From positions 203,981,949-204,045,948 of the forward strand of contig NC_081409.1 of the NCBI RefSeq assembly GCF_030272615.1: DNA of 64,000 bases. The letters are read 5' to 3'. The notes beneath the pieces were generated by a model that worked only from the letters and a program-made list of their open reading frames with translations, ran no database searches and was not told the origin of the DNA. The position numbers and the translations under genes were made by a program. Below, in pieces: positions 1-15,028 of the stretch. Numbering within the stretch: the stretch's first letter is position 1; each line of letters begins with the position of its first letter. This DNA comes from Cryptomeria japonica (lineage: Eukaryota; Streptophyta; Pinopsida; Cupressales; Cupressaceae).

Positions 1-386
1 TTAGACAATGCAACCAATTGGGTATATATTTTTGTGTATCTTCTTGACAAATCCTCTATTTTTGATAAATTCATGAAAGAAACTTGAGTAAAAAATGAGG
101 CAATCTCCGTGTCAGTTGTGTTCTTCAAGTTCCAAATCATTCTATTAGCTTTCTTTTCTACTTGGATATTTAGAAGGTGGGGCTTTTGAGTGGAAGGGGC
201 CAAAGACCAAGCAACAAGTGTCTTTGATTTAGGATTAAATCTTGATCCTCTTATTACATCTCTAATTTCAAATTCAATTTTAAACATTGGGTCCTCTTGC
301 TTCCTAATCTGATCAATAATAAAAATAGACTGGATATCCCAGTCAGGCATCATAATCATACCAGTACTCTTAATCAATTGTCTTGC

Positions 387-2575
387 CTATTCCACAGATA
401 TTTGCTCCCTATCAGGATCATATTCTTGCAATGCCTTGATGATATCCTCTTTCTTTTCTTCATTTTCTTCCTCTATGATCAAATTTTGTCTTAATTGATT
501 TTGTTTCAACCTTGTCAAAAAACTTTTAAATTCATCTGACTTAATAAAGTCATCATCTTTCATGAACTCATTTGACAACATCACACGCTCATCAAAGCCT
601 TGAGCAAGGGCTTTGTTTGTTTCTCCCTATTCTTCATTCTTCCCTACTTCTCTGAGATGTGTCCTTATTTGATGAAAGTAGTGTCCTTGTTCTGTAACAA
701 TTTCTCTAGTAGGGTCTCTCCTCACAATTGTACCGACCTCATTGGTTTTTTGTTTCTTTGCAGCTGGCACTCGGGTAGATTAAACTTCATCCCCACTCTC
801 TACATCATCAACAGACACACTAAGTGGCCTCTTGCCATGTGAAGAATGTCCATCTTGAGGGTCTTGCTGCTAAGCAGCTACTTCTGGAATTTGAGGCATT
901 TGTTCCATCAAAGTTTCATATAAACTCAACATTTTGTTAATCCTCTCTAGGTATGGGTTATCAAGGCAAAAACTTGAGAAACTAGGGTCAACAGCCTTCA
1001 ATTCTGCTTCAACTCTCATCAATTTTTTCCATTTTCTTCTCCTTTCTTGTACTTCATCTTTTCTAAGCAAATTTCTAACCACATCTTCATCATCCAATGC
1101 TTCAAGGTCCTTTAATGTGGCCCAAGGTGTCATTTTTGGCAATGTACATTTAATAAAATGTTCAGGATCACATAATCTAGACACAACATTAACCAACCTA
1201 TATTGTTTAAGGAAATTGTTTACTTCATCAAAGGAACTCCTACCAATGGTAAAATCAGACACAACCCAAAGCCTAGGAAGAAGAGAACCCTTCCTATGTT
1301 TGTCAAGGTATTCTTTTTCAACTAGGGTCAATTGCCAGATAAACTCCATAAAAGCAATCCTAATTGGAACAAATTTTGGTAAAATATGGGGAGGTTGAGG
1401 ACACCCATAGACTCTGATCACAGTAAAGTTATCAAAAAAATAAAAGTCCCCCCAGTTATGTGAAATAGACCAGTTTGGAACATACTGGTAAGGTCTCAAA
1501 ACTCTCCTAACATTAATTGACAATCATTCCCTATTTATTCCTAGCATTTCCATAATTGGCGAAACAATCCAATTTTTGAAGAAAAGGAAAGAAGAATGGG
1601 GAAAACTATTATTCCAAACCTGGGTCCATCTTTGTATTGGCATTAAGACACCCAATTCTTCTTTGAAAAGCTCCAATTCTTTATCCATGAACTCAACATT
1701 ATAGAACAAGATTAAATGCATCAGCAATAAATAATGCTTGAATGTAGGGCTGGGTGAACCACTATGAATTTCAACTAGAGCATTATGAATGTGTTCAACC
1801 ACATAACCCACATAATCGTAATCTTTGTTAAAATCTGGGTGTTGAATGTCCATAGCCATTATCAATAATTCAGTTGGCACTGTTGAATCTCCATCAAAAC
1901 CCAACACTCTGCATAATCCATAGATTGTACAATGCATATAATGGTGGAAAGGCGTTATGTCAAATGGTGGTTCGATACTATCTGGAATTATAACTGATTT
2001 CCTATTCACCCTAGGCATGTATATGGGCATTGCATGCTTCTTGATAACACCTTTGTATTTGCCACAATCCTCTGCAATCCACTCCAAATCTATATCTGTA
2101 CATGCAACACTAGTAATCTGGAAAGATTCAACAAAGCTAGCTCTGTTAATTGAAACTAGGGCAGACTAGTTCTTTCTTCTGATTACCCTAGATACTGGGC
2201 AATAGTGTTTGCCAACTCTTTAATCAAATCCACATCAACATACACATCTGGCACAATTAACTTTTCCATATTTAAATCCCAAGGGTTTGACATCGGGACA
2301 CCCTTAACCCTATTATTCTAGAAATAATGAAACATAGTAGAACCAGTCATATTAAGCGTGGTAGGGTTTCTGCATTGGCTCCATAAATCTTTCCATGCCA
2401 AATCATTTGTATTCAAAGCAATGAAAGTCCCTGGCAACAAATCTACAAATTCTTCTTTGTATTTCTTAACCGTCTTTTCCTCAGTGGCACTGGCCTTGGA
2501 ACCTCCAGGTCCTCCACTTGTCATGGCCTTTGGCTTGGGCTTGGAACCTCTAGTTCCACTCGTCCCCTTGCTCAT
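387..2575 (-). pseudogene. Broken retroelement-type accessory ORF, unknown function
   Basis: A minus-strand coding run starts at an ATG at 2575 (Gly/Ser/Lys-rich start MSKGTSGTRG) and continues through 2087-1524, 1523-870 and 584-387. The 2087-1524 and 1523-870 blocks are one frame split by a single TGA at 1524-1526, and both blocks open only at TTG, so they are pieces of one gene. A stop also ends the N-terminal block at 2318. The middle part has aromatic-rich segments (ITPFHHYMHCTIYGLCRVLG). The C-terminal part is charged and helical, with runs of Glu/Lys around 390-580. The layout (conserved globular N-terminus, charged tail, several stops) resembles the accessory gene of the nested element at 19.3-22.2 kb, but I could not align the two. 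No RT, integrase or protease is visible. It may be part of a decayed retroelement extending beyond the left edge. Function unknown. Confidence 0.5.
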
Positions 2576-2682
2576 TTTAGCTGTAGGAGAAAAACTTAAC
2601 CAATTTTCTAAAATTTTCCCACACCCAACACTCCGAATTCTCCAACATTGTTGCAGAGCTCAATTCATTGGATTACCTTGAA

Positions 2683-4378
2683 GATAGAATGCATTAATGC
2701 AGTTATACAAAATCTCAGCTCGATCATGTAGTTTATGGTATTTGGGCATCGTGACTTCTCTCAAGTCTCATTAATTGCCACACTTGCATGAGCTAGCTAC
2801 TGTGGCATTAATTCAAAGCTGAAGTACTCGAGCAAAATTTGAATTCATGCCCTTCTATTTGATTGGCGATTGCCATTCAAAACTTTTACAAAACCTGACA
2901 AACAAGTCCACGTGTTAGCAAGTTAGCGACAATGCTACCAAATCCTCTTAATTGCAAGCTCGCAACCCCTTTTATGAATCCTCAAAGAATCTCGTGAGAG
3001 TGACAGCCGTTGATCTTCATCAAGCCCTTCAGTTGCAACCTCGCAATAACATTTGTAATATTCTTTCTTTACCTGTGAGCTGGCGACCACTGCAAATCTA
3101 ACATAACAACTTATTTCATCGCAAGCTCACAACTCGAAACTTAACTTGACTTAAACCCTTGTGATCCCATGACAACAAGATATTTAATCGTTGTCGCATG
3201 CTCGCAACACTTTTTGACTTAAGACTTACAAACCCGCGAGCATGCGATGACCACAAAATCAGACCAAAACTTACCTATCGCCAGATTGCAACTTAAAATG
3301 CTAAACAACTTCAAAACCTGCGAGCAAGCGACGAAACCAACTAAGATGCGATACCAACCACATTGCATGATCACAAATTAAAATGACTTAACCGTGAACA
3401 TCTCGCGACCTTGTGATAACATAAAATCACGCCTAGTCACAACCTCGCAACATAAAATGGTATTTGGGCATCGTCACTTCTCTCAAGTCTCATTAATTGC
3501 CACACTTGCATGAGCTAGCTACTATGACATTAATTCAATTAAACTGATAGAATGCATTAATGCAATTATACAAAATCTGGGCTCTATCATTCAATTTATG
3601 GTATTTGGGTGTCGTCACTTCTCTCAAGTCTCATTAATTGCCACACTTGCATGAACTAGCTACTGTGGCATTAATTCAAACCTGAAGTACTCGAGCGAAA
3701 TTTGAATTCATGCCCTTCTATTTGATTGGCGATTGTCATTCAAAACTTTTACAGAACTCGACAAACAAGTCTGCGTGTCAATCCCCATATTTAGTCGCAC
3801 ACTCGCAACTAGTTATAACAATTTGGAAAGGAACCGACGAGTTAGCGACAATGCTACCAAATCCTCTTAATCGCAAGTTCACAACCCCTTTTACAAATCC
3901 TCAAAGAATTTTGTGAGTGAGCGACAACCGTTGATCTTCATCAAGCCCTTTAGTCGCAACCTCGCAACAACATTTATAATATTCTTTCTTTACCTGCGAG
4001 TTGGCGACCACTGCAAATCTAACAAAACAACTTATTTCATCGCAAGCTTGCAACTCAAAACTTAACTTGACTTAAACCCTTGCGATTCCACAACAACAAG
4101 ACACTTAACCACCATCACATGCTCGCAACACTTTTTGACTTAAGACTTACAAACCCGTGAGCATGCGATGACCACAAAATCAGACCAAAACTTACCTATT
4201 GCCAGATCACAACTTAAAATACTAAACAACTTCAAAACCTGTGAGCAAGCGATGAAACCAACTAAGCTGCGATACCAACCACATCACATGATCGCAAATT
4301 AAAATGACTTAACCACGAACACCTCGTGACCTTGCGATAACATAAAATCACACCCAGTCGCAACCTCGCAACATAAAA
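2683..4378. repeat. Direct duplication of about 860 bp (two copies plus a fragment)
   Basis: Copy 1 (2683-3457) and copy 2 (3546-4378) share the same order of phrases: GATAGAATGCATTAATGCA, then a TGGTATTTGGG block, then GAATTCATGCCCTTCTATTT, then a long series of GCGAG/TCGCAA words. A partial third copy of the TGGTATTTGGG block sits at 3458-3540. Copy 2 has about 65 extra bases near 3770-3840. Most differences read as C/T or G/A changes, often at CG. No ORF of note; short open frames here are chance. Confidence 0.8.
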
Positions 4379-5447
4379 AGGTCAAGTGCAAAACATCTTG
4401 TGAGGTAGGGACAACTAAAATCTCCCAGTACTCGCAAGCTCGTGACTTAAAATGACTTGATGATAAAGGACCTGCGAGCTAGTGATAACCATAAAATCTC
4501 AAAACTTTTTATCTCTTGACCGCAGCGACCCAGCGAGTACGTACAAAAATTGATGTTTTATGTTAATTTACCATCATAAACAGGCACAAGTAGTGGCACA
4601 CAGAACATTAATGACTTAGTACTTAATCGCTAACTCTCGCAGCGATAATGGATGACATCAAACCAATTTGAGACCTTGTGACCAAAGCAATTTCATTAAC
4701 AATCTCTAGCTCACTAACATATAATGCTAACACTCAAAAAACTAGAGACCTCACTATTTAAACCCAAACCAACACTCACTAACTCGCCACTTAAATTGTT
4801 AAACATGAAATTTATCTGCGAGTTAGAGATGATACATCATTGTCTCAAGTTTGACCAACCTTTGACCACACTTGACGTTGACATGGACAAATAAAGAGAG
4901 GACAACTTAGATTTTCAACGCATGACAACTTCGGTTTACTAGCCAACTAAGACAAAAAACAAACATAAAACCCTAATCACCATGAACATCATGTTAAGCA
5001 TTTAATGTAGAACAGTAGAAAGGTTCTAGCAGTAACAGTTATGCAATATGAATAATTTTATGGATCTTATGACACAAATTGTTGCATTTCATGTTCAACA
5101 TAATGTGGGACCAAATACCAATTTACTAATAATTCAATTGTTTACTAATAATTCAGAAAATAAATTCTAATTGTTTACTAATAATTCAAATTCATAGGTA
5201 AAAATATGAAATAAGTATCCGTTCTGATTGACAAATTAAAGGAATACAATATCAAAAATCATCAATGACAACTATAGTATTGCAATTTTGCAAATTGAAA
5301 TTGTAATATGACTCAAGAATTGTAGTATAATTTTAAATACCTATAAACTACCTGCTAATTCACTTCAGTGACTCACTTCGAGGCTTCTATATCCCAAATG
5401 GACTCAAGATCCGAAAACTGACTAGTAATAACAGGTTCATCTTCATT
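4379..5447. other. Non-coding, AT-rich spacer with decaying GCGAG/TCGCAA words
   Basis: The GCGAG/TCGCAA vocabulary of the preceding duplication persists weakly to about 4830, then gives way to plain AT-rich sequence. There is a small local repeat of TTGTTTACTAATAATTCA near 5137-5188. I see no gene, RNA or clear terminal repeat here. Confidence 0.5.
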
Positions 5448-8172
5448 CTAAGTCGGGTATTCAAAAATTTCTTTGTCTTCATGCTGACTCTGAGTTTGTG
5501 ATCCATCATTTGTCTCAACACTAGCACTAACAGTAGCACCACCAACTTTTAAAGTGTTGCACAACCCTCGTCTTTCACACATGGAATTCCAAATTGTCAG
5601 TGCCCTATCATATGAAAAATCTCTAACATTATACTGGGTTACAAACAACCTCAAGCAAGTTTCCAAATTTTTGTCTAATTTGTTTCTGATCTTTGATTTC
5701 AAAAGCCCTAATGCACTGAAAACTCTCTCATCTTCCATCAACCCCAATATCATTGTTTGACATAAATCAACAAGTTTCAAATATTCTAGTATTGCAATAC
5801 GCAATGCTTCACTTTGATCTATTTTTTTCCAAAGCCTTGTGATTGATCCAGGTCCAAATCGATTCTCCAAGTTAACCAATTGTTGTTTCATAAGAAATGC
5901 AAACTGTTTACATTGTTTCTTAAGATGATTTGAATTTAAAATTCCTTCTATTGGTTGTCCATTGCAATATGCATCTTTTGAAAATGTCAATATCAATTCC
6001 TCTAGTTTTTTATGAAACATCTTTGCGTCATTTGGATTACCTCCAATTGAATGCCAAAATTGAGGATACACACAACCCATGGCTTCAAGTATTTCTTCTC
6101 AAGGGAATCTTTGACGAATCTCAGTTGAAAGTTCATATGCAATAGACTTCAAATTATCACTAACAAATTTAACAATCCTGTCAAAATCTTCCTTTTTAAC
6201 TGGTAGTGCTCTGCCTCGCTTGCCCGTCTTAGATTGGTGCATTGGTATCTGAAATCCTTTTACAAAGACACATAACTCATTTTTTGTATTGAAATGTAAA
6301 AAAAAATCAGCATGATTGAAATCTGTAATTATCTGCCACCTAAAAAAATTTGGGCTTCACCCTGTTAGATATGAATATAGACCATCTAGGCTCAAGCATG
6401 TCATTTTACGTAGAGTGATATACTCATTGATATACATAGTTCTATCTTAGGCTTTCTTAACAAGTTTTTTCATTGAATCCAGCATGGGGAGAAGACTAGC
6501 TAAAGTTAACAGAGTCTCTATATCACTTAACTTATGTAAGAGATCAAGAGATTTGTCTACTGTGAGGCGTTGCTCATACATTAGTTCGATCAAGGATTGA
6601 TATTCTGTTAGAAATCATTCCGCTAGTCCATGCAAGGAGATCCATCTGGTCTCAACATCCCTGAGAAGCTTGTTTCCTCCTATTACTCCCTTAGCAAAAA
6701 TCTGAAATTTTGCAAAACGTTTAGGGGACTTTGGCATAAGTATGAGTGGACCTCGTAGACCAGATCTTCAACTTTTGACACTGTAGGGAAATTTCTTACA
6801 ATTCTATATGCTAAATTCATTCAATGGGCCATGTAGTGAATGCCAACCATGTATGGTGCAATACTAGTTTGTAATGTTACGCAAAGACTGGTCCTTTGAC
6901 CTTCCATTACTGCAGCTCCATCAACTCCAACACACACCAACTTCTTGGCAATTGTCAAGTCATCCATACTAGCAATTTCATTCAAAGCTTTTTTAACTTC
7001 CAAATATAAATTTTCTATTGTTGAATTGCCCCTCATTTTACGAACACAGAGTAGATGAGCTCGACGGATGTGTTCTTTTACGGTATACACATGCATACAA
7101 ACCCAAGCAGTGTTATCTACCGTAGTAACTTCATCTATGAATAATGAAATGAAATTTGACTCTTTTACACTCTCTTGTAAATTTTTCTTTTCCACCTCAG
7201 CAAGACAGTTTTCCATTTCCCATCCAGCGTTTATTGACCAATGTGACATAGGATAGTGAGGAACATTCAAAAAAGATAATAAATTACTAAATTTTGGGAA
7301 ATCTTTCATAGGACGCCCTCTCGACAGAAAATGAAAATAACACTCATCTGAACAATCTTTGCTAGGTTTGCATCTTTCCCTGCATGTTCAAGCCCAACCT
7401 TGATTGTATTTCCAAATCCACTATTACCAATCAGTGTCATTTTGTGGTTATGCTCTTCATATTCTATGACATACTTAACATGAAGACATTCTTCCTTTGA
7501 TTTCCATCTTACTACTCATGTTTCCTTTCCGTCTATGATTTGTTTTTCATAAACCTTACCAATATGCTTTTCTATGGTGTCAAGCTTTAGCTGCATCTTC
7601 TTCTCTCTTTTAGTTTTCCTGCTACAAATCTTACACCTGCATTTTGTTGGTTGTCCATCATTGTTTGGGACCGGTTAAATGAATGGGTACTTTGCTACCC
7701 AATCAATCTTAAAATTCCTTGCCATCTCCCACTCTCGTCCTTGTTTTACTTTCCTTTTTCTTTTCTTCCTACCAACATCATCTTCAGTACTAGCATTTGC
7801 ATCCGAGTGAATTATCTCATTATGTGTATCCCTTAGAACATCTTCTGTCATGTTGGTATTGTCATCCTCATTTGATGCATTTAACTCAATGACAATCCCA
7901 CCTTGTGGTGGTGGTGAGCTACTATGAATGGCTTTTGCAACTGCAGAAGTTGATGGACCAGAAACTTTGCCAATTCCAAAGAAAGACTTTATGGTAGTAT
8001 CTTTAAGTTTAAGTTTTGGGCATTTTGATGGCCTCCCAATCCCTTCAGTTTCACCACCTTGAGGAGTCTTACCCTTGTCTGACATCCCAATCCCTTCACC
8101 ACCTTGAGGAGTCTTAGTCTTAACCTTGTGTGACATCTCAATCCCTTCACCACCTTGAGGAGTCTCACCCAT
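5448..8172 (-). pseudogene. hAT-like transposase-type protein with BED-like zinc finger, broken
   Basis: The gene reads on the minus strand from an ATG at 8172. The N-terminus has a short peptide repeated three times (TPQGGEGIGMS type), then an acidic stretch and a basic patch (GRKKRKRK). In the same frame, past a TAA at 7675, comes a finger-like C-x-C-x2-C (CRCKIC) with a downstream His, as in BED-type fingers. The 7309-6821 block has the signature FISLFIDEVTTVDN followed by KKLVCVGVDGAAVM, typical of the hAT-derived, ZNF862-like family found in plants and animals. The frame runs on as a degenerate HMNLAYRIV segment. The 6080-5448 block supplies a C-terminal region. Many stops and frame changes between about 6100 and 6820 make it a pseudogene. 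In intact relatives the protein binds DNA and carries an RNase H-like transposase fold; some copies are domesticated. No flanking inverted repeats or target duplication were proven. Confidence 0.72.
8034..8170 (-). repeat. In-frame tandem repeat in the hAT-like N-terminus
   Basis: About three imperfect copies of a unit containing CACCACCTTGAGGAGTCT lie in the 5' coding part of the hAT-like gene. They encode repeats of the TPQGGEGI peptide and differ in the spacer between units. Typical replication-slippage material; role unknown. Confidence 0.75.
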
Positions 8173-8465
8173 GTCTGACTATGACATCTTGAGTCTTGAC
8201 CTCTCACTACGAATTAAAAGTTAAAACTAATACTATCAAGTATGACGAAATGATTACTCACCTTTATGCCTTCTCAATTCTCTGAATCAGGAATCATGAA
8301 TGCCTGGGCCTGTGTTGCAGGATTGTAACTCTGGCCCTCCGCCCTACAATGAACTTTGACTTTCCAACTCAATTTGCGGAATGCGAATCGAGACTCAAGA
8401 GCTCCCAATTTACTAATTAGACACGAACAAATTGTAAGAAAGAGTGTATTTATAGCAATCCATGA

Positions 8466-8700
8466 TTGCATTTTTGGCGAATTGCGCGAGCGTCATAATT
8501 GCCAATGAACTTTTAATTTAATTGCATTTTTGGTGAATTGCGCGAGTGTGCAATGAACATTTAATTTAAGCAGGACGAAATGGGTCCTCAAATACTTAAA
8601 ATGTTTTAATTGATATTGGCGAATTTGGCCGATGCATGCAATGAACATTTAATTTACCATTGGCGAATTAGGTCCTGGGTACATGGTCATTTACTATTGT
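8466..8700. repeat. Short direct repeats upstream of the hAT-like gene
   Basis: Three to four imperfect copies of a phrase built from TTGGCGAATT and CAATGAACATTTAATTTA lie in about 235 bp directly upstream (5') of the hAT-like gene. Subterminal repeats that bind transposase are a known feature of hAT ends, so these may be remains of the element's 5' end. I could not identify the terminal inverted repeat. Confidence 0.55.
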
Positions 8701-8938
8701 TGGTGAATAACAAAGGTGATCTAATACCCACGTCTGAGTGATTCTAGGCAAATATTACGGGCATGCATGTCAAACGGTGTGTGGTCAATGGCAAAGTCAG
8801 GATATAGTGTACCGTTAACCCCGAAATTCTGGGTGAATTTGACCACGATGTTGCCCTAGACTATTCGCAATTTCCTAAAAAAAAATACGGAAAAAATATG
8901 GAATTCACCAATAGGTGAAGATTCACCACTAAAAAACT

Positions 8939-11900
8939 CTCTGATGACCCCTAATAACACCATATGGTGTCCTAAGAGGTCATATGGTGTCATTAGAGGC
9001 TATATGGTGTCCTATGGGGTCATATGGTGTTCTATAACCCCATAGGACACCATATGACCCCTGACGATACCAAATGGTGTCCTAAGGGGTCATATGGTGT
9101 TCTATGACCCCTTAGGACACTATATGACCCCTAACATCACCATATGGTGTCCTAAGGGGTCACATGGTGTCGTTAGAGGTTATATGGTGTCCTATGGGGT
9201 CATATGGTGTTCTATAACCCCTTAGGACACCATATGATCCCTAACGATACTAAATGGTGTCCTAAGGGGTCATATGGTGTTATATGACCCCTTAGGACAC
9301 CATATGACCCCTAACATCACCATATGGTGTCCTAAGGGGTCATATGATTTCCTAAGGGGTCATATGGTGTCCTAAGGGGTCATATGGTGTTCTATGACCC
9401 CTTAGGACACCATATGACCCCATACAACACCATATAATCCCTAGAAAAACCATATGGTGTCTTAAGGGTCATATGGTGTTCTACAAACCCTTGGGACACC
9501 ATATGAGCCCTCATCACACCATATGACCCCTAAAAACACCATATGGTGTCTTATGGGGTCATATGGTGTTCGATGTCCCCTTAGGACACCATATGACCCC
9601 ATACGACACCATAAGAACCCTCATGATGCCATATGGTGTCCTAAGGGGTCATAGAACACCATATGACCCCTTAAAGCACCATATAGTGTCCTTAGCGGTG
9701 ATATGGTGTCCTAAGGGGTCAGATGGTGTCCTAAGCAGTCATATGGTGTCATTAGGGTTCATATGGTGTCCTAATGGGTCATAGAATAACATATGACACC
9801 TTAGGACACCATATGACCCATAATGACACCATATGACATGTCCTAAGGGGTCATATGGTGTCTTAAGGGGTCATAGAACACCATATGACCCCTAAGAACA
9901 TAATATGACCCCTTAGGACACCATATGGTGTTGTTAGGGGTCATATGGTGTCCTAAGGGGTCATAGAACACCATATGACCCCTTAGGACACAATATGACC
10001 CCTTAGGACACAATATGACCCCTAATGACACCATGTGACCCCTAACAACACCATATGACCCCTCAAGGCACCATATGGTGGTATTAAGGGCAATATGGTG
10101 TCCTAAGGGGTCAAAGAACATCATATGACCCATTATGACCCCTTAGGACACCATATGACCTTGTGTCATATGGTGTCCTAAGGGGTCATATGGAATCTTA
10201 ATGGGTCATAGAATACCATATGACCCCTTAGGATAGTGTATGGACTCTAATGATACCATATGACTCCTTAGGACACCATATGATCCCTAAAAACACCATA
10301 TGGTGTCCTAAGGGGTCATATGGTGTCTTGAGGGGTCATATGGTGTTCTATGACTCCTTGGGACACCATTTGACCCCTTTTAACATCCTAGTACATGACA
10401 TGACCACTTGTGACACCATATTACCCCTCAAGACACAATATGGTGTTGTTAGGGGCCATATGGTGTCGTAAGGGGTCAAATGGTGTTGTTAGGGATCATA
10501 TGGTGTCCTAAGGGGTCATATAGTATTCTATGACCCATTAGGACACCATATGACCCCTAACAATACCAGATGACCCCTTAGGATACCATATGACCCCTAA
10601 TGACACCATATGGTGTCATTAGGGGTCATATGGTGTCCTAATGGGGCATAGAATACCATATGACCCCTTAGGATGCCATATGATCCCTAATGACACCATA
10701 TGACCCCTAACGACACCATAAGTCTTGAGGGGTCATATGGTGTCACAAGTGGTCATGTCATGTACTAGGATGTTAAAAGGGGTCATAGAACACCATATGA
10801 CCCCTCTGGACACCATATGTCCCCTTAGGACACCATATAGTGTCGTTAAGGGTCATATGGTGTCCTAAGGGGTCATATGGTGTCATTAGGGGTCATATGG
10901 TGTCTTAAGGGGTCATATGGTATTCTATGACCCATTAGGATGCCATATGACCCCTTATGACACCATATGACCCCTAACAACACCACATATAGTGTCCTAA
11001 GGGGTCATATGGTTTCATTAGGGGTCATATGGTGTCGTTAGGGGTCATATGGTGTTCTATGACCCCTTGGGACACCATATGGTGTCCTAAGGGGTCATAT
11101 TGTGTGCTTAGGGGTCATATGGTGTCCTTAGGGTTAATATGGTATTATATGACCCCTTAAGACACCATATGACCCTTGAGGACATGCCATATGGTTTCGT
11201 TAGGTGTCATATGGTGTCCTAAGGGGTCATATGGTATTGTATGATCCATTAGAACACCATATGACCCCTAACGACACCATATCCTAAGGGATCATACATA
11301 GTCCTAAGGGGTTATATGGCATTTTTTGACCCCTTAGGACACCATATTACCCCTAACAACACCATATGGTGTCCTAAAGGGTCATATGATGTAGTTAGGG
11401 GTCATATGGTGTTCATATGGTGTTCTATGACCCCTTAGGACACCATATGGTGTTGTGAGGGGTCATATGGTATCCTAAGAGATCATAGAACACCATATGA
11501 CCCCTTAAGACACCATATCGTGTTGTTAGGGATTATATGGTGTTGTATGGGATCATATGTTGTCCTAAGGGGTCATAGAGCACCATATGACCCCTTAGGA
11601 CACAATATGACCCCTTAGGAAATCACATGACCCCTTAGGACACCATATGGTGATGTTAGGGGTCATATGGTGTCCTAAGGGGTCATATAACACCATATGA
11701 CCCCTTAGGACACCATATGACATGTCCTAAGGGGTTATATGGTGTCTTCAGGGGTGATAGAACACCATATGACCCCTAAGGACACCATATGACCCCTTAG
11801 GACACCATATGGTGTCGTTATGGGTCATATGGTTCCCTAAGGGGTCATAGAACACCATATGACCCCTTAGGACACCATATGGTGTCGTTATGGGTCATAT

Positions 11901-12845
11901 GGTTTCCTAAGGGGTCATAGAACACCATATGACCCCTTAGGACATAATATGATCCCTAATGACACCATATGACCCCTCAAGACACCATATGGTGGTCTTG
12001 GGGGTCATATGATTTCCTAAGGGGTCATAGAACACCATATGACCCCTTATGACACCATATGACCCCTTAGGACACCATATGACACCTAAAAACACCATAT
12101 GACCCCTTAGGACACTATATGACCCCTAACAATGCCATATGGTGTTCTAAGGGGTCATATGGTGTTCTATGACCCCCTAGGACACCATATGACCCCTTTT
12201 AACATCTTAGTACATGAAATGACCACTTGTGCCACTATATGACCCCTCAAGACACAATATGGTGTCGTTAGGGGTCATATGGTGTCCTAAGGGGTCATAT
12301 GGTGTCATTAGGGATCATATGGTGTCCTAAAGGGTTATATGGTATTCTATGACCCATTAAGGCACTATATGACCCCTTATGACACCATATGACCCCTAAC
12401 AACACCATATGACCCCTTAGGACACCATATGAACCCTAATGACACCATATAGTGTCGTTAGACATCATATGGTGTCATAAGGAGTCATAGAACACCATAT
12501 GACCCCTTTGGACACTATATGGTATCATTAGGGGTCATATGGTGTTATTAGGGGTCATATGGTGTTCTAAGGGTTCACAGGATGTCCTTAGGGATCATAA
12601 AACACCAAATAACCCCTTAGGACACCATATGGTGTCGTTAGGGCTCATATGGTGTTTTAAGAGATCATATGGTATCTTAAGGGACCATAGAAAACCATAT
12701 GACCCCTTAGGGCACCATATGACCCGTAACGACACCATATGATCCCTTAGGACACCATATGTCTTGTAATGACACCACATGTTTTCCTAAGAGGTCATAC
12801 AATGTCTTAAGATAGATAGTAATGGTTTCATAAGGGGTCATATGG
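8939..12845. repeat. Bidirectional 20-bp satellite with CATATG spacers
   Basis: About 3.9 kb is filled by a 20-bp unit, CCTAAGGGGTCATATGGTGT, and its reverse complement. Each period is the self-complementary hexamer CATATG plus a 14-bp block that appears either as GTGTCCTAAGGGGT or as ACCCCTTAGGACAC. Because CATATG is palindromic, orientation can switch at every hexamer, giving many ACACCATATGGTGT junctions. The block also contains CCTNAGG, nearly palindromic. At this length there is room for roughly 190 units. Units vary mainly by single substitutions (GTCATT, GTCGTT, GTCCTA). Open frames through it (repeats of WCPKGSYGVLRGHM type) are an artefact of the 20-bp period and not genes. Confidence 0.95.
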
Positions 12846-12920
12846 CCCACCATGCTCTTACACATACCCAGATGGGTTATAAAGATATAAGATACCTAGA
12901 GGGGGAGAGAGGCATGAGAG

Positions 12921-14820
<1,900 letters not shown>

Positions 14821-15028
14821 AATAGGAGCATGTTGTTTACTGAAATTTGACAAAGTCTAAAATTTTATATGATCCTCTAAAAACTAGAATCTACATTATA
14901 AGTCCTATAGAGCTATACTTAAATGTTATATTTCATGTATATATTCTCCTTCGGGGGTGGATATAACTTGTACCCAGATTGGAAAATCTACACACTCACA
15001 AAACCTTCACATTGGACAATGCAGAACA
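14821..15028. other. Short unassigned spacer
   Basis: Ordinary AT-rich sequence between the purine-rich block and the TTTGGCG repeats. Nothing recognisable. Confidence 0.4.

Noticed and set aside
870-2087. Two separate genes starting at 1523 and 2087
   Set aside because: Both apparent starts are TTG and the blocks are contiguous in one frame across a TGA; they are one broken gene.
9563-12780. Several 60-96 residue open frames in the satellite
   Set aside because: They are translations of the 20-bp period on both strands, with repeated WCPKGSYGVLRGHM-type phrases and no other evidence of coding.
8939-12845. CRISPR-like array of repeats
   Set aside because: Repeats are 20 bp in both orientations with no unique spacers and no cas genes; the setting is a plant nuclear genome.
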